From positions 1 to 50,147 of the IMG/VR virus record IMGVR_UViG_3300017743_000018: a DNA stretch of 50,147 nucleotides. One strand, given 5' to 3'. A program made the translations under genes and the position numbers. The notes under the pieces were generated by a model. That model saw nothing but the letters and a program-made list of their open reading frames with translations, did not search any database and had not been told where the DNA came from. The DNA comes from a virus. Positions 27,155 to 36,529 of the stretch are shown here, piece after piece. The stretch's first letter is position 1, and each line of letters starts with the position of its first letter.

Positions 27155-27946
27155 ATGAGTTATAAACTTGCTCCTAAGAGTGAGGACAGTGTTCTTAAAG
27201 CGTCTGAAAGGGTTGCAAAGTTAAGGACAAAGTATTCTGTTTCTTCTGGTAAATCTCAAGCTCAAAAAGCTTTGGGGGGTATACCCAATAAACTAAAACC
27301 AAAAGCAAGACCTAAAGATCCTCTAGATACTATGACAGACTATAGGTCTGCACTAAGAAATAGTAGTGAATCATTGTTTGCAAACATGATGAAGACAAAA
27401 CCTAGATCTGTTTCTCAAGGATCTATCGTAGAGGAAGATGGAACTGAGTTGTCATATCCTGAAAAGGCTCAAGGTTCTTTAAGTAGTCTTGCTATTAATC
27501 AAATAGAAAAAATGTCTGAGAAGTATGGCATACCTTCAAATGAATTTTATAGAATTATACAGGGTGAAAGTAGTATGGATACCAAAGCAATAAACCCTGA
27601 GAGTAAAGCTGTAACACTCGTACAGTTTATTCCTACACAATTTCAAAAAGGTGGGGTGTTTGAGGATAAAGGTATAACTGCTAAACAAGCAAGTGATATG
27701 AGTGACGTGAAACAATTAGAACTTTATGAAGAATACTTAGACTACTGGGGCTACGATGGAAGTGTACCATTGGCTATACTTCAAGCTGCTCCAAACAAAC
27801 TAGACGATGTTAAAAATAATCCTGATACTGTTATCTATAAGAAAGGATCTAAAGCTTGGAAGCAAAATCCTAACTGGAGAACAGAAGGAGATGGAGATAT
27901 AACAGGTCAGTCTGTTATGGATTATTTTGAGAGAGTGAGTAGATAG
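27155..27946 (+). CDS. Virion lytic transglycosylase-like protein
   Basis: I choose the ATG at 27155 (MSYKLAPKSEDSV), with GGGAG nearby, giving 263 residues; the frame is open to 27110 but that would add a signal-like leader. The C-terminal half resembles a soluble lytic transglycosylase fold: EFYRIIQGESSMDTKAINPE carries the catalytic Glu in the GES motif, then VTLVQFIPTQFQ corresponds to the usual GLMQFMP region. A basic N-terminal half probably packs in the core. Such domains open the peptidoglycan during DNA ejection, as in T7 gp16. It sits among internal virion genes. Confidence 0.7.
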   Translation: MSYKLAPKSEDSVLKASERVAKLRTKYSVSSGKSQAQKALGGIPNKLKPKARPKDPLDTMTDYRSALRNSSESLFANMMKTKPRSVSQGSIVEEDGTELSYPEKAQGSLSSLAINQIEKMSEKYGIPSNEFYRIIQGESSMDTKAINPESKAVTLVQFIPTQFQKGGVFEDKGITAKQASDMSDVKQLELYEEYLDYWGYDGSVPLAILQAAPNKLDDVKNNPDTVIYKKGSKAWKQNPNWRTEGDGDITGQSVMDYFERVSR

Positions 27947-27948
27947 TA

Positions 27949-28614
27949 ATGATAGATCCTAAAGCACAACAAAAAATGAATCCTATGGCTAGACCCATAT
28001 ATAATCAAAAGATGCCAGGACAGATGGCTAATATGAAACCCACTGCACCTGCTGCGAGAAGACCTGCAGCACCTGCACCTGCAGCTAAACCTAGACCTAG
28101 ACCTAAAGCACAACCTAAAACATTTGACAGACCTATACCTGGGCAGTCTCTTACTGTTGAGCCAAAGAATAGACCTTATGAAAGACCACCAGAAATTACA
28201 GATCCTGAAGAAGCTTTACGCTACCACGTAACCAGGCTGACTGATCCAGAGATACTAGACAATGTAGTTTTAGTTGTACAAAAAGAAGTTCCTGTTAAAG
28301 ATCTAGTAGAGGGTATCATGAGGGGTGCAGTATCTGAGGGTATTCACACAATTGATACTAGTTTAATTATATCTCCTACAGTTCACGAGTTTATAGAAGT
28401 GGCTTTAGATGAACTGCAAGTTCCTTACAAGAGTGGCTTTGAAAATAATGATGAAGATAAAAAACAATTATCTGTTTTAAAAAATATGGTACGTAAGTCT
28501 AATAAGAAAAAAAGTGTAGTGAAGAATGCTCCAAGAGCAGAGGAAACTGCGCAAATAGAAATGGATCTTGGTGAGCCAAAGGCTGAACCTAAAGGTCTTA
28601 TGGCGAGGGCATAG
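27949..28614 (+). CDS. Conserved phage virion-region protein, 221 aa
   Basis: The start follows the previous stop by two bases. Residues 1-75 are Pro/Ala/Arg-rich and probably disordered (APAAKPRPRPKAQPKTF). The middle is a folded segment with IMRGAVSEGIHTIDTSLIIS and HEFIEVALDELQVPY. The end is Lys-rich and acidic. I recall proteins of this pattern in marine podoviruses at the same place, without an assigned role. A structural or core role is inferred from position. Confidence 0.7.
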   Translation: MIDPKAQQKMNPMARPIYNQKMPGQMANMKPTAPAARRPAAPAPAAKPRPRPKAQPKTFDRPIPGQSLTVEPKNRPYERPPEITDPEEALRYHVTRLTDPEILDNVVLVVQKEVPVKDLVEGIMRGAVSEGIHTIDTSLIISPTVHEFIEVALDELQVPYKSGFENNDEDKKQLSVLKNMVRKSNKKKSVVKNAPRAEETAQIEMDLGEPKAEPKGLMARA

Positions 28615-28616
28615 TA

Positions 28617-29498
28617 ATGAGTTTTGTTAAAGGTGTTGTTGAAGAACTTAATCGTCAAGAAGATTTACGAATAAGGGCTGATGAGTTTATGCAAACTCAA
28701 CTTTCAAAACTTAAAGACATGGTTCTTCCTGACATCATGGAACGTATTAATGCTAGAACAGATTCTGCAAAAGAAAGAACTGCCAGGATTGATACTGCTA
28801 TTGAAATGGGTTTTACAAAACGAGTGGCAACTGCATTAGAAATGACTGGTCAACTTAATTTCCAACTAGCTAAGATAGTGGATGGTAAAGATAGGATAGA
28901 CCCTGATTATATCACAACATTAAACGTAGGTCTTGAGAAAAGAATAGATGATGATGTTGAATTATCAAAGGCTGTTGGTATTGGATTGTCTGGAGACTTA
29001 ACTAATTCTGAGGGACAAACACAAGCTATGTTGAATGCTTACAATGCTACAGACAGAGAAGATTTTGATAATGCTTTAGCTAATTTAATGTCTTATACAG
29101 GTGGTGTTGCATCACCAAAAATAGATAAACCTTTTGATATTACTGCAACAAAAGGGTACAAGATAAGTCTTTCTGATCAAAATAATATTAAAAAACAAGT
29201 AGGTGATACACTTCACATTATGTTTAATGATTACTTTAGTTATAATCAGGAGATGGAAAGATTTGTTATCAATCCTAATAAAGAAGGATCAGATAAAGTA
29301 GAAAATCTTATGACTGATTTAGAACAGAAGGCTACAGAGTTAGCAGAAAGTCCTTTCAATACTTTGTCACCAGTCAATGCAGTGTTTGAGGTTGTTAATA
29401 AAATTAGACCTGCCAATGGTTTAGATGTAGATATAATAAATGATAACTTAGATGAATCATTTACAAACCCACAGTTTACTTGGGATAGATACAGATGA
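28617..29498 (+). CDS. Virion-region protein of unknown function, 293 aa
   Basis: A mostly helical, acidic protein without cysteine. The N-terminal region (FMQTQLSKLKDMVLPDIMERI, about residues 24-44) and the 55-75 segment are amphipathic. A more mixed region follows, ending FTNPQFTWDRYR. It overlaps the next gene by four bases (ATGA) and has the same orientation as the core proteins. I cannot name a family. Confidence 0.7.
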   Translation: MSFVKGVVEELNRQEDLRIRADEFMQTQLSKLKDMVLPDIMERINARTDSAKERTARIDTAIEMGFTKRVATALEMTGQLNFQLAKIVDGKDRIDPDYITTLNVGLEKRIDDDVELSKAVGIGLSGDLTNSEGQTQAMLNAYNATDREDFDNALANLMSYTGGVASPKIDKPFDITATKGYKISLSDQNNIKKQVGDTLHIMFNDYFSYNQEMERFVINPNKEGSDKVENLMTDLEQKATELAESPFNTLSPVNAVFEVVNKIRPANGLDVDIINDNLDESFTNPQFTWDRYR

Positions 29499-32400
29499 TG
29501 AGCTACCTACAGGAGGCTGAAGAAAAAGATTTTATGGATCTAGTTGGAAATTCTGAGTTCGATCAAGACTTAAAAAATTTCTTTCAAGGTGGTCGTTATA
29601 ATTATTCAGATGAAGAAGTAAAAGACACTAAGTCTCTTGCTAGAGATTTCGTACAGCACATGAGATGGCAGAGTATGAATGAGGTCACTGCAGCATTTGA
29701 TTTACTTTACATTCAAAAGAATGACAAAGAGGTTTCTGTAGAGGGTCAAGAATCTTTTGCTAAACTAATGCAAGCAATGGATGTAACAGGTGGTGGAGGC
29801 ACAGGAAAACTAGCAGGTGCTTGGGATTATGCAACTGCAGGTATCTTCTCTCCTTCAACTGGTGTAACTCTTGCTACTTTTGGTTTTGGAGTAGGAACTA
29901 AAATTGCAGCAAAGGCAGCATCCAAAGCAACTCAGATGAGCATTAGAAAGTATGCTCAAGAAATGTTGGAAAGGGGTATAACAAAGAAAACCCTTAAAGA
30001 AAATTTAAAGAAAACATCTATTACCAAAGGATTTCTAAAAGGAAGTGCAGGTGCTGTTGCCACTGAAACTCCATTCTCTTTAGTGGGTGCATACTCAAGA
30101 GGTGAGACTAGAGAAAAGGCTTATGGTAAAGAATATACAGGGATGGATCTTTTAGTTGATACTGCAGTGGACACAGCAATAGCTGTACCTCTTGGTGGAT
30201 TTGGTGGAGCTTGGAATCAGAGTACAAAAAACAAAGCTATGGATGTTTTGGTTGATCAAGCAGAGAAAGCAAGAGTACAAGCTAAACAAGCAGCTAAACT
30301 TGCTCTATCAAAGTTAAGTAGTAGTAACATATCTCCTGGTGACTTGAGTGATGTTACAAGTAACGTTGTAGATATGGCAGCTATACTGAGAGCAAGAGAA
30401 GCAGGAGTTCCTCTTTCAAAACTTTCAGAAGATAAAGTTCAAATGGGTCAAGAAATATTTAATAATTTTCTAGATCCTAACTACAATGGTATGATAGCTC
30501 CTGGTCTAGATATGAATACAATCAGAGGTATTGCTGCTGCCAGTATAGAACTAAAAGAAAAATTAAATTTAAAGCCAGGCCAAAGAATAACAGAGGCTGT
30601 AGCAGATGGTCTTGCTAAAGGAGATATCACTTCTGATACAATTACTCAGATAAGAAAAACATACAATCTTTCTGCTGAAGAGTTGTCATACGTGTGGATG
30701 GCAGAGCTTTCTAAAGCAGGTTCTACTCTAGCTGAAGGCTCTAAGATACGAAGGGCAGTGCAAGAAAATATTGATATACTAAATAGCAGAGGAGCATCTG
30801 TATTTACAGGTGATCAAACTTTAAAGATAGTTAGAGAAGCTGAAGGTGGTGGCTTGTTAAGAAAAGGGTATGGGGGTTTACAAGATCTAGACTCTACCAG
30901 AATTGCTTTTATGACTTCTCAGCTTGGTACAACTATAGCTAACGTTGCAACAGGTACTGGAAATACTATTATAGATATGTCAGATGCTTTTTGGACAGAC
31001 GTTTTAAATAGTACTGTTGGGGTTCGTGGCGCTGATGGTAAAGTAACTAGAAGATGGACTGGAAAAACTCTATCTGTAATGAAAGGCTTTACTACTAACA
31101 GAGTAGAAGCAGAAGTTTTGGGAGCTATGTTGCTTGAGGATTCTCCTGAACAATTTGCTAGTTTATTTTATGAATCACAAAGAATTGGAGATGTAAGTCA
31201 ATCATCAAGTTTTCTGAACAGAGGGGCTAGGTTTGTTAACACATTAAACATGGCTACTGATTCAGTGTTTAAACAAGGTGCATTCTATGGTGCTGTTGAC
31301 AGGAAACTAAGAGAATTAAACAACCCTGCCCTTGGCTCTAATTTTAAAGAGTACTTAGAATTACACACAGATCTAGACGCTTTAAGATCTTCTGGTATTT
31401 TATCTGAAGCTACAGACTACGCCAAGAGATTTACTTTTCAAAGAGGGTTTGAAGGTGATAACTCTTTATTTGGTAAGGGTGCTCAAGAAATACAGAGGCT
31501 ACACAAACAATTACCTTTTGTAGTTTCTTCAGGTTTAGACATGCCATTTCCAAGATACATTGCAAATCATTTGGAATACATAAACGACTATACGCCCATT
31601 GGGATTGTAACAGGTGGCTTAGATCAACTCGAAAAACTAACTTACAAAACAGGTAAAGAAAATCTTACTCTTGTTGGTGACGTGTTTAAAACAGGGACAG
31701 ATAGAACAGCACGTCAAATGACTGGCGCTATGCTTACAATGGGTGGCGTCTGGGCTGCTGCAGAAAAACAAGGCGAGATAGATTATAGTAAGTTTGATAT
31801 AACTGGAACTGGTGCAGAGACAGATGTTGGTCGTGTCGCAGGACCTTGGGCTGCTAACCTTTTGATTGGTGACTGGATCTACAGGTCAGGTGTTCTTGGG
31901 AGTTCACTGGAGGGTATGGGTTATACTATTCCAGAGTCTATGCCAACTTTAGATAACCCTTTACCTTTTGGAGAGAAAGCTAAAAAAGATTTATCAGATG
32001 TGTTGGGTGGTATGACTGATCTTGGTTTTGATCCTGGTCTAGTTGGAGCTATGGTAACATCTATTGCAAAAGGTAAGTGGGATGAGGACGCTCAGAAAAA
32101 AGCAGGAGATATAATATCTACGTTTACTTATCCTGCTACGATTGCTAGAGATGTTCAAGGACAACTCTATGGTCCATCAAGAGGATCTCCATATAGTAGA
32201 GATGCTAGAGGTGGAGACACAAGTGAAGATGGGAATGTATCACTCATAGGTGAAAGGAACTTTTTTGGAGATATGTTTAAGAGCCAGGTAACTCTAAATC
32301 AAATGACTAGATTTATAATAGATACTCCTGCTTTTAGCATTACCCAATCAAACAGAAATGAAAATGGAATAGATTTAAAAAAATATAATATATTTAATCC

Positions 32401-33094
32401 AACTCCAGTTGGGGGGTGGAATCCTATAACTAAACAGTTTGGTTTTACAGAAGAACCTCCTTCAACAGGAATCCAAAAAGAATTAAATAAGCTAGGAATA
32501 CCTGAGTATACTCTTTATGGAAAAAGTAAAATTGAGAACCCTGCAGTAGACTATGCAGTGAACAAGTTCTTAGCAGTAGGCTATGGCAAAGAGTATCCAT
32601 CGTTGGCTGAGAGGTTTGATGAGTGGAGATCTACAACTAAGTTGCCTTTAAAAAATCCAGAGTTTGCAGGACAAACTTACGATGAGCTAACTGACAACCA
32701 AGCAAAGAAAGAAGCCCTGGTAGATTTTTTTGTAAACCCTATTGTTCAAGAGACAGAAGAACAAATGACAGAAGCTTTTAATGTGATGTACGAGAAGGGT
32801 CCAGGGAGGACAAGAGCAGCAGGTTTTGTTAGGAACGTATACTTGTTAGAACAAGCTGAGTTAGAAGCATCTGGTATCTCAACATTTGATGATGCAGTTA
32901 TGTTGATGACTCAAAACGAACCAGAGAAATACAACACTGCTCTTGAATTTTTACAAGACTCTTCAGACATCGAAGAAGAAATGGATAATAGAATGAGATT
33001 GATAAAGTTTGTAAGAGAAAATTATAAAGACAAGAAGACAGAAGTTCCTCCTGTAAAAATAAATTCTCCTATTCCTGTGCCAATAGATGATTAA
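29495..33094 (+). CDS. Giant internal virion protein (T7 gp16-like position), 1199 aa
   Basis: This is the last gene of the rightward structural arm and, with the 1183-aa protein, the largest. The N-terminal part is helical. Hydrophobic Ala/Gly-rich segments lie near residues 105-145 (FSPSTGVTLATFGFGVGTK) and near 210-230, compatible with membrane insertion during DNA ejection. The rest is a long helical mixture with no recognisable enzyme motif; the transglycosylase is carried by a separate gene. Size, order and composition fit podovirus ejection proteins. A strong terminator follows three bases after the stop. Confidence 0.75.
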   Translation: MMSYLQEAEEKDFMDLVGNSEFDQDLKNFFQGGRYNYSDEEVKDTKSLARDFVQHMRWQSMNEVTAAFDLLYIQKNDKEVSVEGQESFAKLMQAMDVTGGGGTGKLAGAWDYATAGIFSPSTGVTLATFGFGVGTKIAAKAASKATQMSIRKYAQEMLERGITKKTLKENLKKTSITKGFLKGSAGAVATETPFSLVGAYSRGETREKAYGKEYTGMDLLVDTAVDTAIAVPLGGFGGAWNQSTKNKAMDVLVDQAEKARVQAKQAAKLALSKLSSSNISPGDLSDVTSNVVDMAAILRAREAGVPLSKLSEDKVQMGQEIFNNFLDPNYNGMIAPGLDMNTIRGIAAASIELKEKLNLKPGQRITEAVADGLAKGDITSDTITQIRKTYNLSAEELSYVWMAELSKAGSTLAEGSKIRRAVQENIDILNSRGASVFTGDQTLKIVREAEGGGLLRKGYGGLQDLDSTRIAFMTSQLGTTIANVATGTGNTIIDMSDAFWTDVLNSTVGVRGADGKVTRRWTGKTLSVMKGFTTNRVEAEVLGAMLLEDSPEQFASLFYESQRIGDVSQSSSFLNRGARFVNTLNMATDSVFKQGAFYGAVDRKLRELNNPALGSNFKEYLELHTDLDALRSSGILSEATDYAKRFTFQRGFEGDNSLFGKGAQEIQRLHKQLPFVVSSGLDMPFPRYIANHLEYINDYTPIGIVTGGLDQLEKLTYKTGKENLTLVGDVFKTGTDRTARQMTGAMLTMGGVWAAAEKQGEIDYSKFDITGTGAETDVGRVAGPWAANLLIGDWIYRSGVLGSSLEGMGYTIPESMPTLDNPLPFGEKAKKDLSDVLGGMTDLGFDPGLVGAMVTSIAKGKWDEDAQKKAGDIISTFTYPATIARDVQGQLYGPSRGSPYSRDARGGDTSEDGNVSLIGERNFFGDMFKSQVTLNQMTRFIIDTPAFSITQSNRNENGIDLKKYNIFNPTPVGGWNPITKQFGFTEEPPSTGIQKELNKLGIPEYTLYGKSKIENPAVDYAVNKFLAVGYGKEYPSLAERFDEWRSTTKLPLKNPEFAGQTYDELTDNQAKKEALVDFFVNPIVQETEEQMTEAFNVMYEKGPGRTRAAGFVRNVYLLEQAELEASGISTFDDAVMLMTQNEPEKYNTALEFLQDSSDIEEEMDNRMRLIKFVRENYKDKKTEVPPVKINSPIPVPIDD

Positions 33095-33096
33095 AA

Positions 33097-33123
33097 AAAC
33101 CCCCAGTTAATTCCTGGGGGTTT
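33097..33123. terminator. Bidirectional terminator between convergent arms
   Basis: A perfect 10-bp stem, AAACCCCCAG with CTGGGGGTTT, encloses a 7-base loop. It has an A-run on its left and a T-rich stretch on its right, so it can stop transcripts from either side. It lies exactly where the rightward structural arm and the leftward early arm converge. Confidence 0.92.
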
Positions 33124-33126
33124 AGT

Positions 33127-33357
33127 TTAAGACGATTTATCTTTATTCTTTTTATAGTCAAGCATCAGACAGGAATAACAGAATGCTTGATTAATGATCT
33201 CGTCTGATCGTAAGTACTTCCCAGATGCTGCTAGTAAACCTGACAGTGCTGCACCTGCAAAGTAATCCCTAGTTGATACATCATCACTAGGAATCTCTTC
33301 TTTGATAAACTCTTGGGCTTCTTGCTCAAGGGTTTTCTTTTTTGTGGGCTTACTCAT
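33127..33357 (-). CDS. Small hypothetical protein, 76 aa
   Basis: The last gene of the leftward arm. It has a basic N-terminus (SKPTKKKTLEQEAQEF) and a segment with DYFAGAALSGLLAASGKY (about residues 30-47) that resembles a short phage protein family with an A/G-rich helix. A CYSC motif lies near residue 60. It overlaps the DUF3310 gene by 8 bases. The function is unknown. Confidence 0.65.
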   Translation of the reverse strand: MSKPTKKKTLEQEAQEFIKEEIPSDDVSTRDYFAGAALSGLLAASGKYLRSDEIINQAFCYSCLMLDYKKNKDKSS

Positions 33358-33565
33358 TCTCTTCTTCAGCCCTCTCTATTAAAAACTCTATGTTCTGTAT
33401 GGCTTTCTCTAGATCCTGGATGCCACCCTTAGTACGCCAACGAGAGACATACTTAACAACGTTACCTTCACAGAAGTCTAGTTCATTGGCTAAGATATAA
33501 TCAATAGGCTCTATAGCTAAGTTCTGGTAGTGTGTGCCACCAACCTGCTTTCGTTTATCAGTCAT
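33350..33565 (-). CDS. DUF3310 family protein
   Basis: The 71 residues fit the DUF3310 pattern: GGTHYQNLAIEPIDYILAN at the start, then FCEGNVVKYVSRWRTKGG and DLEKAIQNIEFLI. These small proteins are frequent in phages that carry MazG and nucleotide-metabolism genes. Their biochemical role is not settled. The stop-start overlaps on both sides place it in the same transcript as the nucleotide genes. Confidence 0.85.
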   Translation of the reverse strand: MTDKRKQVGGTHYQNLAIEPIDYILANELDFCEGNVVKYVSRWRTKGGIQDLEKAIQNIEFLIERAEEENE

Positions 33566-34047
33566 ACTTCCACCACATGTTTCGCATATTCTTTAACGTA
33601 GTCCAAGGGAAGGATAGTAATAAGATCTTCTTTCCCTGGGCGAGAGTACAAACAGAAGTTACCCTTGTTCTTGTAGGAACACCTGGTTCTTAGGTCATCA
33701 ATAATATCTTCAGGATCTATCAGGTAATAAGAATCCTCAGACCTAACAGCTATCATTCGTTCTATGCCATTAGGTACGCCCCAACCCTGTTGAGATTTAT
33801 TATCAGGTGGACGCTTAACTGTTTTTAATTCCCACCAGATTGTGAAGTCCACTGGTCCTTTGTGAGACCTACGTTTACCAGACTTAACATCTACCTTTCC
33901 AAATTCTTTATCAAGAACATCCCAGTGTTCGTTAACATCTTCTTCAAAGTTAGCCTTACGAATAAAATTATCACCTCTTAGTCTAATAAACTCTTGCTCT
34001 GCTTCATTGCCTTGAGCCATATTTCTTTTTTTAATTTCAGATTTCAC
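33562..34047 (-). CDS. PD-(D/E)XK nuclease-like conserved phage protein, 161 aa
   Basis: The frame begins with GTG overlapping the upstream stop (GTGA); an ATG nine codons later is an alternative start. The core EFGKVDVKSGKR ... FTIWWELKTV looks like the D-x-K and E-x-K strands of the PD-(D/E)XK nuclease fold, preceded by an acidic residue in EHWDVLD. Proteins of this look occur in cyanophages without assigned function. A nuclease role is an inference; loss of activity is possible because the two motifs are spaced unusually. Confidence 0.55.
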   Translation of the reverse strand: MKSEIKKRNMAQGNEAEQEFIRLRGDNFIRKANFEEDVNEHWDVLDKEFGKVDVKSGKRRSHKGPVDFTIWWELKTVKRPPDNKSQQGWGVPNGIERMIAVRSEDSYYLIDPEDIIDDLRTRCSYKNKGNFCLYSRPGKEDLITILPLDYVKEYAKHVVEV

Positions 34048-34199
34048 TTGCCTTGTCCTCTGTATGGTTTTGTTGACCTGCGTTTATGTTTATTCATAGA
34101 ACCAAATTTAATTGAAGAGATCCTCTTTGACTGAGAAGTTTTCTTTTTTGTAGGCTGATGAGACTTGGCTGCTACTCCTACAATCTGTACCTTAGCCAT
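34044..34199 (-). CDS. Small basic conserved protein, 51 aa
   Basis: I place the start at 34199 (MAKVQIVGVAAK), eight bases after a GGAG ribosome site; upstream codons in frame lie within the DUF1289 gene. The C-terminal half is very basic (SMNKHKRRSTKPYRGQGK), suggesting nucleic acid binding. Proteins with a KRRS.K.YRGQGK tail are recurrent in marine phages. The function is unknown. Confidence 0.65.
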   Translation of the reverse strand: MAKVQIVGVAAKSHQPTKKKTSQSKRISSIKFGSMNKHKRRSTKPYRGQGK

Positions 34200-34398
34200 G
34201 ATGTTTTCTCCACTTGAGTTCTGCAAGCAACATTGTCTGCTCGTAGTCAGACATTATCATCCAATTTCTTATTTCGTCAATAGTTCTTTTACACCCTGTG
34301 CAAAATCCTTCATCATCTATCTCACAAACTTTGATGCAGGGTGAGGGAGTGCTCCCAAATCTAGGAGCAATCCTTCTTCTTACATGAGGTATACTCAT
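34192..34398 (-). CDS. DUF1289 family zinc-motif protein
   Basis: The 68 residues carry the DUF1289 signature: SPCIKVCEIDDEGFCTGCKR with four Cys likely to bind metal, then TIDEIRNWMIMSD. This family is common in Proteobacteria and found in marine phages, which mildly supports a proteobacterial host. The role is unknown. It overlaps the ribonucleotide reductase stop by four bases (ATGA-type coupling). Confidence 0.85.
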   Translation of the reverse strand: MSIPHVRRRIAPRFGSTPSPCIKVCEIDDEGFCTGCKRTIDEIRNWMIMSDYEQTMLLAELKWRKHHG

Positions 34399-36152
34399 TC
34401 ACACTTACGAAGTCCTGTAGCAGGGTCAAAGTAACAAGCACCACCCTCGTCTACAAAGTCCTGGGTCTCCTCAATATCATCTTCTTGGGTAACTTCCTCT
34501 GGGGTAGCTACGTTAAGAATACCAAATCGTTTTCCTGCTGCTCTGAATGTTGTACATCCAGAAGCACCACCATCATAAGCATCCATGTATACCTGCTTAA
34601 ACTCTTCCCATGTAACTTCTTCACCTGTGTTACAGGTTTTAGAACAGGCTGAGTCAACAAAGCGAGATGCAGCATTCAATACTTTTACGTGATCGAACAC
34701 AGATAGTTCATCTGCTGTCTTACCCTTAACTCCAAACACTCTGAATCCATAATCCTCTACTCGTTCAACCTTGGGTCCATCGAAGGTTTGGATAATTCTT
34801 TCTGTGTGATAGGCAAAGACTGGCTCAATACCTGAAGAGATGTTGTCTGCTGAGAGACTGATAGTTCCTGTTGGTGCAACAGAAAGAAGATGACTATTAC
34901 GAATACCATGCTCCCCAATGAGATCAAATATGTGAGGAGGTAAAGACCTAGTAAAACCAGACTCAAGATAAGCTTTATCAAATAAAGGAAATGGACCCTT
35001 CTCCATAGCCAACTCAACAGACGTAGTGTATGCAACATCCCTAATCACTCCCATTATCTCTTCAAGAGTTTGTATGAAACGTTCACTACCATACTCAAAG
35101 CCTAGTGCTTCAATAGCATTTGCCACACCAGTAACACCAAGCCCCATCCTACGTTTACTCTTAGCTTCCTCTTCTTGTTCCTTTAGGGGATAGGTTGCTC
35201 TATCTACAACGTTGTCCATTGCTCGTACAACATGTGGTATGTCGTTACGTAGTTGGTTCATGTTGAAAACAAACTTGTCCTCATGTTCTACAATGTACTT
35301 GGTTAGGTTAAAAGAACCTAAGAGACATGCACCATTAGGGGGAAGTGGCTGCTCACCACAAGGGTTTGTAGCTGCAATAGTTTCACAGTATTGTAGATTA
35401 TTCTTCTTATTAATACGATCAATAAAGAGGATACCTGGTTCTGCCCAGTCCCATGTGCTGCGTAAGATTTGATCCCAGAGTGCAGTCGCACTTACAGTCT
35501 TGTAAACTCTATCCTCAAACTTAAGATCAAAGTCTTTGTCTTCCTTGACTGCTTGCATGAACTCGTCAGTCACACCCACAGAGATATTAAACTTTGTAAG
35601 CTTATCCTTGTTGTTCTTTGCTGTAATAAATTGTTCGATGTCTGGATGATCTACTCTTAGGACACCCATCTGTGCTCCACGCCTGTGACCTGCTGAAGAA
35701 ATAGTATCACAGATAGCATCAAAGATTCCCATGAAAGACAGAGGACCACTTGATCTACTATCTAAAGAACGTATCAGTGCATTACGAGGACGTAGAGTAG
35801 AAAAGTCGTAGCCAATGCCACCACCTAGTCTCATTGTTTCTGCTGCACGTCTTGCAGCTTCCATGATACCATCCATGCTATCCTCTATCGTAGCAGAGAC
35901 AAAGCAGTTGTAAGGAGTAACACGTCTTGGTGCTCCCATTGCAGACTGCACCCTACCTGCAGGAAGGAAGCGTTGGTTGTACAAAATGTTTCTAAAGTTA
36001 TTGAAGTGTGGCTCATTATCTTTTAGTGCTTCAGCAACCCTAGTCATTGCTTCTTTAAATGATTCTCCCTTACCACGATATTTCGTAGCATGTATCTCTT
36101 CTGAGAGTGGTTGAGTTGGTCCATAGTCCTGTTCTATATTTGGTATATTCAT
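34395..36152 (-). CDS. Ribonucleotide reductase, class II (adenosylcobalamin-dependent)
   Basis: The 585-residue enzyme has the reductase barrel: FLPAGRVQSAMG, CFVSATIEDSM, GGGIGYDFSTLR, ATNPCGEQPLPPNGAC (loop with the radical Cys and Glu), GLGVTGVANAIE and SVAPTGTISLSADNISSGIEP. The C-terminus GGACYFDPATGLRKCE carries the redox Cys pair. No small subunit gene is present, consistent with class II, which makes the radical from coenzyme B12. It reduces ribonucleotides to deoxynucleotides for phage DNA. It is shorter than many bacterial NrdJ. It is coupled to the MazG gene by an ATGA overlap. Confidence 0.93.
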   Translation of the reverse strand: MNIPNIEQDYGPTQPLSEEIHATKYRGKGESFKEAMTRVAEALKDNEPHFNNFRNILYNQRFLPAGRVQSAMGAPRRVTPYNCFVSATIEDSMDGIMEAARRAAETMRLGGGIGYDFSTLRPRNALIRSLDSRSSGPLSFMGIFDAICDTISSAGHRRGAQMGVLRVDHPDIEQFITAKNNKDKLTKFNISVGVTDEFMQAVKEDKDFDLKFEDRVYKTVSATALWDQILRSTWDWAEPGILFIDRINKKNNLQYCETIAATNPCGEQPLPPNGACLLGSFNLTKYIVEHEDKFVFNMNQLRNDIPHVVRAMDNVVDRATYPLKEQEEEAKSKRRMGLGVTGVANAIEALGFEYGSERFIQTLEEIMGVIRDVAYTTSVELAMEKGPFPLFDKAYLESGFTRSLPPHIFDLIGEHGIRNSHLLSVAPTGTISLSADNISSGIEPVFAYHTERIIQTFDGPKVERVEDYGFRVFGVKGKTADELSVFDHVKVLNAASRFVDSACSKTCNTGEEVTWEEFKQVYMDAYDGGASGCTTFRAAGKRFGILNVATPEEVTQEDDIEETQDFVDEGGACYFDPATGLRKCE

Positions 36153-36529
36153 CTGTAGTCTCCTGATCCTTTTAATTTTCCACGTTTCTCTCTACTGTCT
36201 AGCTTCTTCATGTTTTCTTTTACTACATCATCAAGCTTTATATCTAAAAGATTTAGTATAGCTATGAAGTAAAAGAACATATCCCCTGCTTCCAGTGTAA
36301 CACCCTGTTTATCTAAGGGTGTGTCATCTCTCTTATGTTTCTTTAGCTTTTCAAAGAACTCTCCTGTCTCTCCTATCAAACCCATAGTGTTCTCTAAGAA
36401 TCTTTTATCACCAGAGGTAATCATTTTATTCTCTACCCACTCAGCGTAGTCCTCTAGATTAATTGGTTTGTTCTCCTCGAAAGCTTCAAAGTATCCCATG
36501 TCTTCTAAGTCTTGGTGTGTTAACATCAT
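36149..36529 (-). CDS. MazG-like nucleotide pyrophosphohydrolase
   Basis: The 126 residues include GLIGETGEFFEKLKKHKRD and later LEAGDMFFYFIAILNLL, which together give the E..E ... E..D metal site of the all-alpha NTP pyrophosphatase (MazG) fold. It likely hydrolyses nucleoside triphosphates, and possibly ppGpp-related nucleotides as suggested for phage MazG. It lies between a small unnamed gene and the reductase with 4-base overlaps, in a nucleotide-metabolism operon. Confidence 0.82.
   Translation of the reverse strand: MMLTHQDLEDMGYFEAFEENKPINLEDYAEWVENKMITSGDKRFLENTMGLIGETGEFFEKLKKHKRDDTPLDKQGVTLEAGDMFFYFIAILNLLDIKLDDVVKENMKKLDSREKRGKLKGSGDYR

Noticed and set aside
27103-27165. 20-codon leader peptide before the transglycosylase gene
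   Set aside because: It has an AAGG-like site and overlaps the next start, but so short a frame with no conservation data is not convincing.
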